Below, in pieces: positions 39,834-48,608 of a DNA stretch of 64,000 nucleotides. Under the pieces are notes generated by a model. It made no database searches, was not told where the DNA came from, and saw nothing but the letters and a program-made list of their open reading frames with translations. Source of the DNA: Acinetobacter haemolyticus (GTDB taxonomy: Bacteria; Pseudomonadota; Gammaproteobacteria; Pseudomonadales; Moraxellaceae). The first letter of the stretch is position 1; every line of letters starts with the position of its first letter. A program made the translations under genes and the position numbers. The stretch is from positions 1 through 64,000 of the forward strand of contig NZ_OVCN01000009.1 in the NCBI RefSeq assembly GCF_900406815.1, written 5' to 3'.

Positions 39834-41097
39834 TCACACAAACCACTTGCCGTAAGGTATACACTACTTCAACCAAATCCTTTTGTGCATTCATTACATC
39901 CTCAATCGGTTTATAAGCCGATGGAATTTCATCAATAACAGCAGCATCTTTACGGCATTCCACACCTTCAGTTTGTGCGATCTGATCTTCCACAGTGAAT
40001 CGGCGTTTGGCTTCAGCACGACTCATCACACGACCTGCACCATGTGAACATGAACAGAAAGATTCCTGATTTCCAAGACCACGAACGATGAAAGACTTAG
40101 CACCCATTGAACCTGGAATAATTCCATATTGTCCAAGCTTGGCACTTACAGCACCTTTACGGGTTACCATCACTTCTTCGCCGTAATGTTCTTCCTTTTC
40201 CACGTAGTTATGATGACAGTTCACTGCTTCCAGTTTGGCATTAAATGGTTTTGGAATAATCGTTGCTAAAGCTTTAATCGCTGACTGCATCATGATTTCA
40301 CGGTTTTTCATGGCAAAGCGTTGTGCCCAACCTACAGCAAACCAATAATCATCAAAATGCTCAGTTCCTTCGACTAAATATGCCAAATCTTTGTTCGGTA
40401 AATTAATAAAGTGTTTCTGCATATCTTTGCGTGCAAGCTCAATAAAATGATTGCCGATGGCATTACCCACACCACGAGAACCTGAGTGCAACATAATCCA
40501 AACATGATCATGTTCATCCAAACAGATTTCGACAAAGTGATTTCCTGTACCTAAAGTTCCTAACTGTTTTCGGTTGTTGGTATTCTTTAGACGAGGGTGC
40601 TTGGCACAGATCAATTCAAAGTCTGCCACTAAACCCGCCCAAGCTTGATCCACTATTTCAGGTGGGTTTTCCCAAGAACCACGATCTCGTCCACGACCTT
40701 TGGTCATCCCATGTGGGATTAAACGTTCAAGTTCAGTACGTAAAGCATGTAAATTATCAGGTAAATCCGATGCAGTTAAGCTAGTGCGAGTTGCCATCAT
40801 TCCACATCCAATATCGACACCTACAGCAGCAGGGATAATCGCACCTTTGGTTGGAATTACACTTCCGATCGTTGCACCCAAACCAAAGTGCACGTCTGGC
40901 ATCACTGCCATCCATTTATAAATAAACGGCATTTGTGCTGTTTGCAGCAATTGTTGTTTTGAGTTGTCATCAACAAGTACACCATTGGTCCACATTTTTA
41001 CAGGCATGCTTTTTTCATTTTGTAGAACCTGATATGCACGTTGTTGCTGTTCTTGTTCAAATTGGGCTTGTTGGTTGATTTGTTCAACGACAGACAT
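39826..41097 (-). CDS. rtcB: RNA-splicing ligase RtcB
   Basis: 423 residues from the ATG at 41097 (AAAAGGA upstream). The frame open to 41157 is not used. GTP- and manganese-dependent ligase that joins 2',3'-cyclic phosphate or 3'-phosphate ends to 5'-OH ends. Metal-binding and active-site motifs: GVDIGCGMMA, GTLGTGNHFVEI, HSGSRGVGN, NCHHNYVEKE and the guanylylated histidine in SCSHGAGRVMSR. First gene of the rtcBA operon, led by a sigma-54 promoter. Confidence 0.96.
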   Translation of the reverse strand: MSVVEQINQQAQFEQEQQQRAYQVLQNEKSMPVKMWTNGVLVDDNSKQQLLQTAQMPFIYKWMAVMPDVHFGLGATIGSVIPTKGAIIPAAVGVDIGCGMMATRTSLTASDLPDNLHALRTELERLIPHGMTKGRGRDRGSWENPPEIVDQAWAGLVADFELICAKHPRLKNTNNRKQLGTLGTGNHFVEICLDEHDHVWIMLHSGSRGVGNAIGNHFIELARKDMQKHFINLPNKDLAYLVEGTEHFDDYWFAVGWAQRFAMKNREIMMQSAIKALATIIPKPFNAKLEAVNCHHNYVEKEEHYGEEVMVTRKGAVSAKLGQYGIIPGSMGAKSFIVRGLGNQESFCSCSHGAGRVMSRAEAKRRFTVEDQIAQTEGVECRKDAAVIDEIPSAYKPIEDVMNAQKDLVEVVYTLRQVVCVKG

Positions 41098-41189
41098 TTT
41101 CTTTTTCCTTTTAAAACCTGCCTGCCAAGCTTTTGCAGGAAGGTAAGTGAGATTCACAATATCCCAATGATGTTGTGTGCTATTACTAT

Positions 41190-41205
41190 TGCAGTGAGTG
41201 TGCTA
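41190..41205 (-). promoter_or_regulatory. Sigma-54 promoter of rtcBA
   Basis: On the minus strand it reads TAGCACA-N4-CTGCA. The -24 GC and -12 GC dinucleotides have the exact spacing of the sigma-54 consensus (TGGCACG-N4-TTGCA). Transcription would start near 41179, about 80 bases before rtcB. Confidence 0.72.
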
Positions 41206-41226
41206 ACTTTTTTAAATTTAATTTAT

Positions 41227-41254
41227 TTATTAATAAAATATTGATAATTAATAA
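41227..41254. promoter_or_regulatory. Candidate RtcR upstream site
   Basis: Inverted repeat TTATTAAT-N12-ATTAATAA in an AT-rich stretch, centred about 60 bases upstream of the predicted sigma-54 start site. It could be an enhancer site for RtcR, but AT-rich DNA makes chance repeats common. Confidence 0.3.
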
Positions 41255-41331
41255 TTTAATTAATTTTATCTAACTAGCCTGATAGGTGGAAGTGGGTTTT
41301 ATATATAAAATATATATTTAATTAGATATGA

Positions 41332-41351
41332 AAATATCCTAAAAGATATTT
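41332..41351 (-). terminator. Weak hairpin after rnz
   Basis: Seven-base-pair AT-rich stem (41332-41338 with 41345-41351) just downstream of the rnz stop, with a short T run on the minus strand. Confidence 0.4.
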
Positions 41352-41354
41352 AAT

Positions 41355-42320
41355 CTATAGCGGTTTATCGATTTTTTTAAATTGACCCGTCTCATCTAAG
41401 CTAAATTGCTCAAAATCATCAGCTAAATAGAAATTGCCTTGATAATATTGACGGACTTCTTCAGCAATTGTTCGTTGCCCGGCATAGTCCTGATGGCGTG
41501 GGCTAAAATGAGTCAGGATAAGATTGTTTAGATCTTGCTGTTGAGCGAATTCGGCGACCATCTTTGCCGAACTATGCATGGGGCCTGAACCCACTTTATC
41601 TAAAATAGCTTGAGTGTAAGTGCTTTCATGAATTAACAGTTGAGCATCTTGGCATGCTGATGCAAGTAATTCGGGACAATCATTATCTCCACCCACAATG
41701 GCATGAACACGTTTAGTCTGTAACTGAATAAAATCAGTTGCTTTCAAAGTTTGCCCATTAAACTCGATGTCTAAGCCTTGCTGTAAATCACCCCAAACTT
41801 TACCTTTGGGAATACTGAGTTTAATTAAAGCCTGCGTATCTAATTTCTTTTGTGTGTGCTGCGCAATAATACTAAAGGCAAAACTGGGTACACGGTGACT
41901 TAGTGGATGAGCTTGGATCGAGAGTTCATCGGTCAACGGTAGTATCTGAATTGCTTCATTCACCTCAATAAAGTGAAGTGGATAAGGTAAATGTAGGTCG
42001 GTCAGTTGTGCTGTGATTTCAATCCATTGTTGAATCTCTTTGGGTGCGATAATCGTTAATGGAGTTGTTCGGGCATTCATACCTGCACTCGCTAATAAAC
42101 CAACTAATCCGTAACAGTGATCACCGTGAACATGGGTAATGCAGATGGCAACTAGGCTTTGCAACGAAAGTTTGGCTTGTTGAATACGATGCTGTGTACC
42201 TTCACCCACATCAACTAAAATCCAGTCTTTATTCTTGCTATTACGTACTGCTAAGGCATAAACATTCCGTGCAAGGGTGGGCACACCAGAAGAGGTCCCT
42301 AGAAAAGTAAAATGAAGCAT
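41355..42320 (-). CDS. rnz: Ribonuclease Z
   Basis: About 321 residues, metallo-beta-lactamase fold endonuclease that processes tRNA 3' ends. HVHGDHCYGL is the metal-binding motif, and FTFLGTSSGVPT the typical N-terminus. The ATG at 42320 (MLHFTFLGTS) is preferred. An ATG at 42338 would add six residues. Neither has a good Shine-Dalgarno sequence, and a longer frame reaches 42395. It is divergent from rtcR with about 67 bp between starts, inside the RNA-repair cluster. Confidence 0.9.
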   Translation of the reverse strand: MLHFTFLGTSSGVPTLARNVYALAVRNSKNKDWILVDVGEGTQHRIQQAKLSLQSLVAICITHVHGDHCYGLVGLLASAGMNARTTPLTIIAPKEIQQWIEITAQLTDLHLPYPLHFIEVNEAIQILPLTDELSIQAHPLSHRVPSFAFSIIAQHTQKKLDTQALIKLSIPKGKVWGDLQQGLDIEFNGQTLKATDFIQLQTKRVHAIVGGDNDCPELLASACQDAQLLIHESTYTQAILDKVGSGPMHSSAKMVAEFAQQQDLNNLILTHFSPRHQDYAGQRTIAEEVRQYYQGNFYLADDFEQFSLDETGQFKKIDKPL

Positions 42321-42387
42321 ATTATTGGAATTTTTCATCGAATTGCGTATTGTATATGATAGACATGTATAAAATATTATAGAAATT

Positions 42388-43989
42388 ATGCTCAATGCAA
42401 AGAAAACCGTCGTAATTGGTTTTGTAGGCTCTACTTTAGATCAAGGAAAGCGGCCTGATCGATGGCAACGCTGGCGTCCGACGCTAAGTCTTTTGATGCA
42501 TGAAGATTTGATTGTGGATGAAGTGGTACTGTTGCATGATCGGCAACATCATAATTTAGTCAAATTTATTGCTGAAGATGCTCAACAGGTGTCACCATCG
42601 ACCACAATCTCAGATCATAAAGTAAGTATTCGTGATCCTTGGGATTTTGCCGAGGTTTATGGTGCGCTATATGACTTTGTAAAAAGCTATTCTTTTGATA
42701 CTGAAAAAAATAACTATCTTTTGCATATCACTACAGGCACACACGTTGCTCAAATCTGTTGGTACCTTCTGGTCGATGCCAATTACCTACCTGCCAAGCT
42801 GATTCAAAGTGCACCTAATCAGCAGAAAACACCAGAAGGTGAATATCGCATCATTGATCTGGACTTGTCTCGCTATGATGTGCTCAAGCAGCGTTTTGAA
42901 GATGAACAGCAACAAAACTGGCAACAGCTTAAAGCCAATATTTCAACTTATAACCACGAATTTAATCAACTGATCACCGAAGTTGAGTTAGTGGCAACAC
43001 GTTCGAGTGCACCGATTTTGATTATGGGTGCCACAGGTGTCGGTAAATCACATTTAGCCAAACAAATCTTTCAGTTAAAGAAAAACAAGTTTCATCTGAG
43101 TGGCCGTTTTATTGATGTGAACTGTGCGACGTTACGTGGTGATAGTGCCATGTCGAGTTTGTTTGGACATATCAAGGGGGCATTTACAGGCGCGGCAGTT
43201 TCACGAACAGGGTTATTAAAAAGTGCCGATCAAGGCATTTTATTTCTAGATGAAATTGGCGAGCTTGGGCTAGATGAGCAAGCGATGTTGCTTAAAGCGC
43301 TCGAAGATAAATCATTTTTTCCTGTTGGAAGTGATAAGGAAGTTCAGGCAGATTTCCAATTAATTGCTGGGACAAATCGGGATTTGAGGACTGAGGTGCA
43401 AGCAGGTCGTTTCCGAGAGGATTTGTGGGCGCGACTGAATACATGGACTTTCTTTTTACCGAATCTCAAAGATCGAATTGAAGATATTGCCCCAAATATT
43501 GAGTTTGAATTACAACGTTTTGCAGCGAATCATCAACGTCAATTGCGTTTTCAACGTGATGCACTTGATGTGTATTTGAAATTTGCCAAGTCTAGAGAAG
43601 CATCATGGCAGGGAAATTTTCGTGATTTGACTGCCAGTGTGACACGGTTAGCAACATTATCCAGCGGTGAACTTATCCGTTTAGAGGCAGTTGAAAAAGA
43701 GATTCAGCGCTTAAAGCAGTTGTGGTCGATTCAAACTCCACAAAACCAATCTAAAGAAACGGATATTTTATGCAAATATTTAGATCAAACGCAGTTAAAT
43801 GAGATCGATGAATTTGACCAGATTCAACTGCGTGGTGTGCTTCAAGTCTGTGAAAATGCCAAGTCGATGGCTGATGCTGGACGTCAGCTTTTTGCTGCTT
43901 CACGCCAGCAGCGCAATACAACCAATGACAGTGACCGAGTCAAAAAGTATTTGGCTCGGTTTGGCTTGAGTTGGCGTAATTTTCACTAA
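42388..43989 (+). CDS. rtcR: Sigma-54-dependent activator RtcR
   Basis: 533 residues. The N-terminal domain (about 1-185) is the RtcR regulatory domain, a CARF-type Rossmann fold believed to sense damaged RNA ends. The AAA+ domain has Walker A GATGVGKS (214-221), the sigma-54 contact loop GAFTGA (264-269), Walker B ILFLDEIGELG and an arginine-finger region. A C-terminal helix-turn-helix follows. It faces away from rnz and activates rtcBA through the sigma-54 promoter upstream of rtcB (family knowledge plus the site seen). Confidence 0.95.
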   Translation: MLNAKKTVVIGFVGSTLDQGKRPDRWQRWRPTLSLLMHEDLIVDEVVLLHDRQHHNLVKFIAEDAQQVSPSTTISDHKVSIRDPWDFAEVYGALYDFVKSYSFDTEKNNYLLHITTGTHVAQICWYLLVDANYLPAKLIQSAPNQQKTPEGEYRIIDLDLSRYDVLKQRFEDEQQQNWQQLKANISTYNHEFNQLITEVELVATRSSAPILIMGATGVGKSHLAKQIFQLKKNKFHLSGRFIDVNCATLRGDSAMSSLFGHIKGAFTGAAVSRTGLLKSADQGILFLDEIGELGLDEQAMLLKALEDKSFFPVGSDKEVQADFQLIAGTNRDLRTEVQAGRFREDLWARLNTWTFFLPNLKDRIEDIAPNIEFELQRFAANHQRQLRFQRDALDVYLKFAKSREASWQGNFRDLTASVTRLATLSSGELIRLEAVEKEIQRLKQLWSIQTPQNQSKETDILCKYLDQTQLNEIDEFDQIQLRGVLQVCENAKSMADAGRQLFAASRQQRNTTNDSDRVKKYLARFGLSWRNFH

Positions 43990-44024
43990 TCATTCCGCGG
44001 AATTTAAATTTTTGTGCTATATTT

Positions 44025-44042
44025 AAGTTCATATATGAACTT
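44025..44042. promoter_or_regulatory. Perfect 18-bp palindrome at the hipBA start
   Basis: AAGTTCATATATGAACTT, a perfect palindrome ending five bases before the hipB-like start codon. Typical size and place for an operator bound by the antitoxin to repress its own operon (inference). It overlaps possible -10 sequences. Confidence 0.65.
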
Positions 44043-44047
44043 TTAAG

Positions 44048-44377
44048 TTGAATAAAGTGTCAGATATAAGCTATAAAAATAAGTTTTATCCCCTTGATGG
44101 GCAATTATTTACCCAGCAACTGGCTACATTAATCAAGCAAAAAAGACTTGAGAAACGGCTACGTCAAAGTGATTTAGCTAAAGCAATTTCTACTTCACTA
44201 TCAACAGTTAAGCGTATTGAAAAAGGTGATCTTTCAGTCGAATTTGGTATGGTTGTAAAAGCACTATGGTATTTGAATATTTTAACTGATTTACAAAAAA
44301 ATCTTCCAGCAATAGAAAATAAAGAAAGCCAAAAAAGCCGAGTTCGTTTGGAACGAATAGATGAGGATGATTTTTAA
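44048..44377 (+). CDS. HipB-like helix-turn-helix antitoxin
   Basis: 109 residues from a TTG at 44048. A GTG at 44057 is an alternative, and no upstream ATG or clear ribosome site exists. XRE-type HTH at about 25-80 (LRQSDLAKAISTSLSTVKRIEKGDLSVEFGMVVKAL shortened here to its key helices SDLAKAIS and TVKRIEKG). Its stop overlaps the hipA start (TAATG). It is expected to bind the toxin and the palindrome just upstream. Confidence 0.85.
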   Translation: MNKVSDISYKNKFYPLDGQLFTQQLATLIKQKRLEKRLRQSDLAKAISTSLSTVKRIEKGDLSVEFGMVVKALWYLNILTDLQKNLPAIENKESQKSRVRLERIDEDDF

Positions 44378-45606
44378 TGAAACAAACGATCTATTTATAT
44401 ATTCAGCTTCCTGATCAAACTGACTTTGTGACCCTTGGGCGTTTAACCGTTGAAAATGGTGTTGGGCAATTTGTTTATGCGCCGAGTTATCCGACAACTT
44501 GGGTGTTAGATGAGGTTCATTATCCTTGGCGAAAAGAACCTTATACGATCACTACCAATAATGGTATCCCAAATTTTGTCATGGATATTATGCCTGATGC
44601 GTGGGGGAAAGTAATTCTCAAACGAATTTATGCAAGAGAAAAAGATACACCTTGGTCGGACTTAGATTTTTTGATCAAAGCAAAAAATGCAGACCGTTTT
44701 GGGAATTTGTGTGTGGGTGAGATTAAAACAGTCACTCAAAAAGCAACTTTAGAAAATTTCCAGCACTTAGTTAAATTATCAGATTTTCTTGATTTTAGTG
44801 TTGCTATGCGAAAAGGCGAGGCAATTACACGAATCCAGTTGGCCATGGCACAAACGACTTCATTAGGAGGGGCTAGACCTAAAATTACTTTGGTTGATCA
44901 AGATAAGTTATACCTCGCTAAACCAAAAGATCGGGATGATTTGATTAATGTGCCGCAAGTTGAATTTGCCTGTTTAAGCTTTGCTGAAAAAAAGGGATTG
45001 GCTGTTGCTAAACATCAACTTATTCAAGTTTCTCAACAGAGTGAACAGAAAGATGTATTACTGTTAGAACGTTTTGACCGTATTTATGATTTACAAAGTC
45101 AAAAATTTAAACGCTTACCGATGTTAAGTGGTTTAACGTTACTGGATGCAGAATGGAATAGCACTAATCATCAACGCTGGTCATATCCACTTATGGCAAA
45201 TGAAATGTATCGAAAAGGGATGTCACAACAGGATATACATGAATTATTTCGGCGAATGATTTTTAATATTTTGATTGGAAACGATGATGATCATCCTAAG
45301 AACCATGCTTTTATGTATCTAAATGGTCGTTGGCGAATTGCTCCATTGTTCGATATTGTGCCAAATCAGGAATATAAACCCCAAGGATTGAGTATGCAGA
45401 TCGGTATTTATGGTACTCAAATGGGGCGAGAAAATGTATTAAGTATGGCAAATCAGTTCTTATTGAGTCCCGATCAAGCACAAATGATTTTAGATGAGAT
45501 GATTGGGTGGGAAGCTGAGTTGATTCAGTATTATCGCGCTCAACTCGCACCTCATGATGCAGAAATTGTCATTTCTGCTATGGGCGTGAGTTATTTAAAA
45601 ACTTAG
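44377..45606 (+). CDS. HipA-like serine/threonine kinase toxin
   Basis: 409 residues. HipA family kinase fold: an N-terminal coupling domain (about 1-100), a glycine-rich loop SLGGARPK (near 165), the catalytic segment GNDDDHPKNHAF (Asp and Asn of the active site) and the metal-binding Asp in PLFDIVPN. HipA kinases phosphorylate aminoacyl-tRNA synthetases or other proteins and slow growth. All the active-site residues I can see are intact, so it is probably functional. It lies 58 bp after rtcR via hipB and converges on the DUF2157 gene with three bases between stops. Confidence 0.88.
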   Translation: MKQTIYLYIQLPDQTDFVTLGRLTVENGVGQFVYAPSYPTTWVLDEVHYPWRKEPYTITTNNGIPNFVMDIMPDAWGKVILKRIYAREKDTPWSDLDFLIKAKNADRFGNLCVGEIKTVTQKATLENFQHLVKLSDFLDFSVAMRKGEAITRIQLAMAQTTSLGGARPKITLVDQDKLYLAKPKDRDDLINVPQVEFACLSFAEKKGLAVAKHQLIQVSQQSEQKDVLLLERFDRIYDLQSQKFKRLPMLSGLTLLDAEWNSTNHQRWSYPLMANEMYRKGMSQQDIHELFRRMIFNILIGNDDDHPKNHAFMYLNGRWRIAPLFDIVPNQEYKPQGLSMQIGIYGTQMGRENVLSMANQFLLSPDQAQMILDEMIGWEAELIQYYRAQLAPHDAEIVISAMGVSYLKT

Positions 45607-45609
45607 ATG

Positions 45610-46683
45610 TTATTTCGATTGTGGATCATCTTTTTTACGCTGCGATTGGCTAGATAAAAACTCCAAGTTCCAAAGTTTTTCAGCATGTCGACCAATCCAC
45701 CAAAATGAAGCCGCCAATATGATAAAGAAGATTGCTTTATGCATACCAACCCAAAAGAACTCAAAATACTTGGTGTAGAGGTTAATAAATAAGAAGGTGA
45801 TACCAAAACCACGTGATGTAGCATCATCATGTTTTAAGCCATAGACAATTGCTATGATGGCAATAAATGCGAAGAGAATACCCCAATGTAACAGCTCATA
45901 TTGCTTGACGTTATACCAGCTACCCAAGTCACCATAATTGCCAAAGATCGAGAGAATCCATAAGGCAATAAATAGATAAAGCAGTCCCATGACATAAGTT
46001 GAATGGGCGAAGTCTTTAAAATGCGCATAGCGTTTAAATATCAGGCTTAAGCCAATCAAGGCACCGCCAAAAAAGACAAAGCGTAAAGGGAAGTTCATGC
46101 CTAGGTAATAGGCACCCCAACCCGACAGATAGCCTGTTTCTGTCCCAAACCATGAGCCGAGTGAAAGTAGAGAGAACACCCAGATCAGTTTAGAAGGAAA
46201 CCAGAAGGCAAGTGCGGCATAAATAATGGTAGAAAGTAGGAATAACAAAGAGAAATGCCCACTACCAGTATCAATCGCTTGACCGAAATAGGCGACAGAT
46301 GCTGCGGTAGAAAGCACCCCTGTGAAAATAATCGCTTCATTGCTAAATTGATGTAAGGGTTTGGTTTTACGTCGAAAATAGGCAAAGCTATAAAAGGCCG
46401 CCGCAACTGTAGCAAAAATCAGACAAGGAATGATTTTGGAATCGATAAAGATTTTTTCAATTAACTTCATCAAGTAATCATCAAGTGTGATGGCAGCTAT
46501 TGCAATCACTGTGCAAATCATTGAAATCCAGAACGAATATTTTGCCATTCGTTCCCAGTCAAAAGACCGAATCGAAAAACTCTGATTTAATTTATTGGCC
46601 ACATCAGGCGTAATCGTGCCTTGTTGTTGCCAGTGCTCAATGGTTTGCTTTAAAAAAAGTCCCTGTTTTTTATTTAATTTCAT
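45610..46683 (-). CDS. DUF2157 family membrane protein
   Basis: 357 residues from the ATG at 46683 (MKLNKKQG); a longer frame to 46710 is possible. The cytoplasmic N-terminus (KQTIEHWQQQGTITPDVANKL) has the DUF2157 pattern, followed by about ten hydrophobic segments in the inner membrane. The function of the family is unknown. It converges tightly with hipA, with no terminator visible between. Confidence 0.82.
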   Translation of the reverse strand: MKLNKKQGLFLKQTIEHWQQQGTITPDVANKLNQSFSIRSFDWERMAKYSFWISMICTVIAIAAITLDDYLMKLIEKIFIDSKIIPCLIFATVAAAFYSFAYFRRKTKPLHQFSNEAIIFTGVLSTAASVAYFGQAIDTGSGHFSLLFLLSTIIYAALAFWFPSKLIWVFSLLSLGSWFGTETGYLSGWGAYYLGMNFPLRFVFFGGALIGLSLIFKRYAHFKDFAHSTYVMGLLYLFIALWILSIFGNYGDLGSWYNVKQYELLHWGILFAFIAIIAIVYGLKHDDATSRGFGITFLFINLYTKYFEFFWVGMHKAIFFIILAASFWWIGRHAEKLWNLEFLSSQSQRKKDDPQSK

Positions 46684-46776
46684 TATTAAAGAACCTAAAT
46701 GCCTGTACATCTATACTGATATAACAGACATTGGGTTCAAAAGACGTATATTTTTCTTAGTAATTTGTTGTTAAGT

Positions 46777-47406
46777 CTACAGTTTTAAAAAACGACTAAT
46801 GACTTGACGCAACTGTTTTAGATAACCTGTAAAGAAATGATTGGCACCCGGCAGAATCGTGATGGGATGTTTTTGTGGTTTTGCCCAAGCGATCATATCT
46901 GAGAGGAGGGTAATATCATCTTGCTCGCCGTGAACAAATAAAATATCACCATCAATTGCAGGGGTTTTATAATGACGTAACCCCACCACAGAACCTGTTG
47001 GTAGGCCGCAGAGCACTAATTGTTTTGGACGTAACTCTTCACTGAGTTGTGCTTGGCATTTAGCCAATACATGAGAACCGAAACTAAAGCCACCGGCATA
47101 AAAAGTTAAACCAGCATGCTTTGCACGGGCATATTCAATCACAGCCATAATATCATCAGTTTCGCCGTGACCTTGATCATGTGTACCTTCGCTACCCTGT
47201 AAACCACGGAAGCTAGGACGATAAACCACACATCCCATTTCATTAAAAATCTGAGCCAATAGGACAGGGACTTTATGATGAGGTGTTCCACCTTGTAAAG
47301 GATGTGGGTGGCAAACAACAGCAAAACCTGTGATTTCACCTTGGGGTTGATCTACAAACATTTCAATTTGACCAACAGGACCTTGGATGAATACTTGCTC
47401 AGACAT
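46777..47406 (-). CDS. Alpha/beta hydrolase (COG2945-type)
   Basis: 209 residues. Oxyanion region HPHPLQGGTPHHKV, nucleophile elbow GGFSFGSH (Ser), acidic residue in HGEQDDITLL and His in PGANHFF form a likely catalytic triad. No signal peptide, so cytosolic. The substrate is unknown. ATG at 47406. It is divergent from yaaA. Confidence 0.85.
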   Translation of the reverse strand: MSEQVFIQGPVGQIEMFVDQPQGEITGFAVVCHPHPLQGGTPHHKVPVLLAQIFNEMGCVVYRPSFRGLQGSEGTHDQGHGETDDIMAVIEYARAKHAGLTFYAGGFSFGSHVLAKCQAQLSEELRPKQLVLCGLPTGSVVGLRHYKTPAIDGDILFVHGEQDDITLLSDMIAWAKPQKHPITILPGANHFFTGYLKQLRQVISRFLKL

Positions 47407-47531
47407 AAGATACGCAATGGATAATGGAAGAATCTACTATTTTACCGATAATGAAGAATGAAAACACGAATTGGCATTAAAAATTATCAACTGTTATAGT
47501 TTCACCAAGTTAAATTTATTTTTGATTGATT

Positions 47532-48314
47532 ATGCTTGCTTTAATTTCTCCAGCGAAAACACTTGATTACACAACAGCTCTGCCTACAGATACATATACA
47601 CGGCCACGTTTATTAGAACAATCACAGCAGCTGATTGATGTATGTCGCAAGCTTTCTGCGAGTGAAATCGCATCTTTGATGACGGTTAGTGAGAAAATTG
47701 CCAATTTAAATGTAGAGCGTTTTCGCGACTGGAATGCAGATTTTGATTTTTCCAATGCGCGTCAAGCCTTGTTTGCATTTAAAGGTGATGTCTATACAGG
47801 GCTGGATGCATATCATTTAAAAGATCAAGATATTGATTTTGCTCAACAACATTTGCGAATGTTATCTGGCCTTTATGGTTTATTGCGTCCTTTGGATTTG
47901 ATGATGCCGTATCGTTTAGAAATGGGTACTAAATTAAAGAATAGCCGTGGTCATAATTTATATGAGTTTTGGGGTAGCATTATCACTGATCAAATTAACC
48001 AAGATTTAGCTGAAATTGATGCAAAAGTATTGGTAAATTTAGCTTCTGACGAATATTATAAATCTGTGAATGAAAAGAAAATTAAGGCAGAAATTGTTAA
48101 GCCTGTATTCTTGGATCAGAAGAATGGAAAATATAAAGTCATTAGTTTCTATGCGAAAAAAGCGCGTGGTCTAATGGCAAGATACTTGATTGAAAATAAA
48201 TTAAACCAAGTAGAACAATTAAAAGCATTTGATAGTGAAGGGTATTACTTTGATGCTGAAAGTTCATCGAATAAAGAGTTGGTCTTTAAGCGAGATGAAC
48301 AGCACGCAGCTTAG
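47532..48314 (+). CDS. yaaA: Peroxide stress protein YaaA (DUF328)
   Basis: 260 residues from the ATG at 47532. The TTG at 47526 is not preferred. Typical N-terminus [19 protein letters not shown] and the blocks [21 protein letters not shown] and [11 protein letters not shown] (shortened). In Escherichia coli it limits intracellular free iron during peroxide stress and binds DNA. It is followed closely by three small genes on the same strand, perhaps in one transcript. Confidence 0.93.
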   Translation: MLALISPAKTLDYTTALPTDTYTRPRLLEQSQQLIDVCRKLSASEIASLMTVSEKIANLNVERFRDWNADFDFSNARQALFAFKGDVYTGLDAYHLKDQDIDFAQQHLRMLSGLYGLLRPLDLMMPYRLEMGTKLKNSRGHNLYEFWGSIITDQINQDLAEIDAKVLVNLASDEYYKSVNEKKIKAEIVKPVFLDQKNGKYKVISFYAKKARGLMARYLIENKLNQVEQLKAFDSEGYYFDAESSSNKELVFKRDEQHAA

Positions 48315-48335
48315 ATTTGCCCTAGGTAGGGTGGG

Positions 48336-48599
48336 ATGTTAACCAAACAACATTTATTAAAACACGCGATATCGTCTGATCAAGTCCGAATCAAAGGGCA
48401 TCTGACAGAACCTCGGAGTTATGGGGTGTATGCATTGCCTTTAGATACGGATGGTACTCGACGATTCAGATTTGGTAATCATCCTATGCGCCAACAGGAA
48501 CTGAAACATGAGTTTGGTTCTTGTACCTTGTATCAGCTCTTTCTGGAGCGTAAAGATGCTGAATCCTTGGCAAAGTGGCTGAATAAAGCAATTCAATGA
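48336..48599 (+). CDS. Small protein of unknown function
   Basis: 87 residues, ATG at 48336 with an AGGTAGGGTGGG purine-rich stretch ahead. No signal peptide. The middle reads SYGVYALPLDTDGTRRFRFG, a beta-rich pattern. It starts 22 bp after yaaA and ends 10 bp before the next gene, so it is probably co-transcribed. The family is not recognised. Confidence 0.75.
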   Translation: MLTKQHLLKHAISSDQVRIKGHLTEPRSYGVYALPLDTDGTRRFRFGNHPMRQQELKHEFGSCTLYQLFLERKDAESLAKWLNKAIQ

Positions 48600-48608
48600 G
48601 GATGAGTA

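Noticed and set aside
44048..45606. HipBA as a plasmid-borne or prophage module
   Set aside because: No integrase, repeats or mobile genes flank it; its codon use looks like the surroundings.
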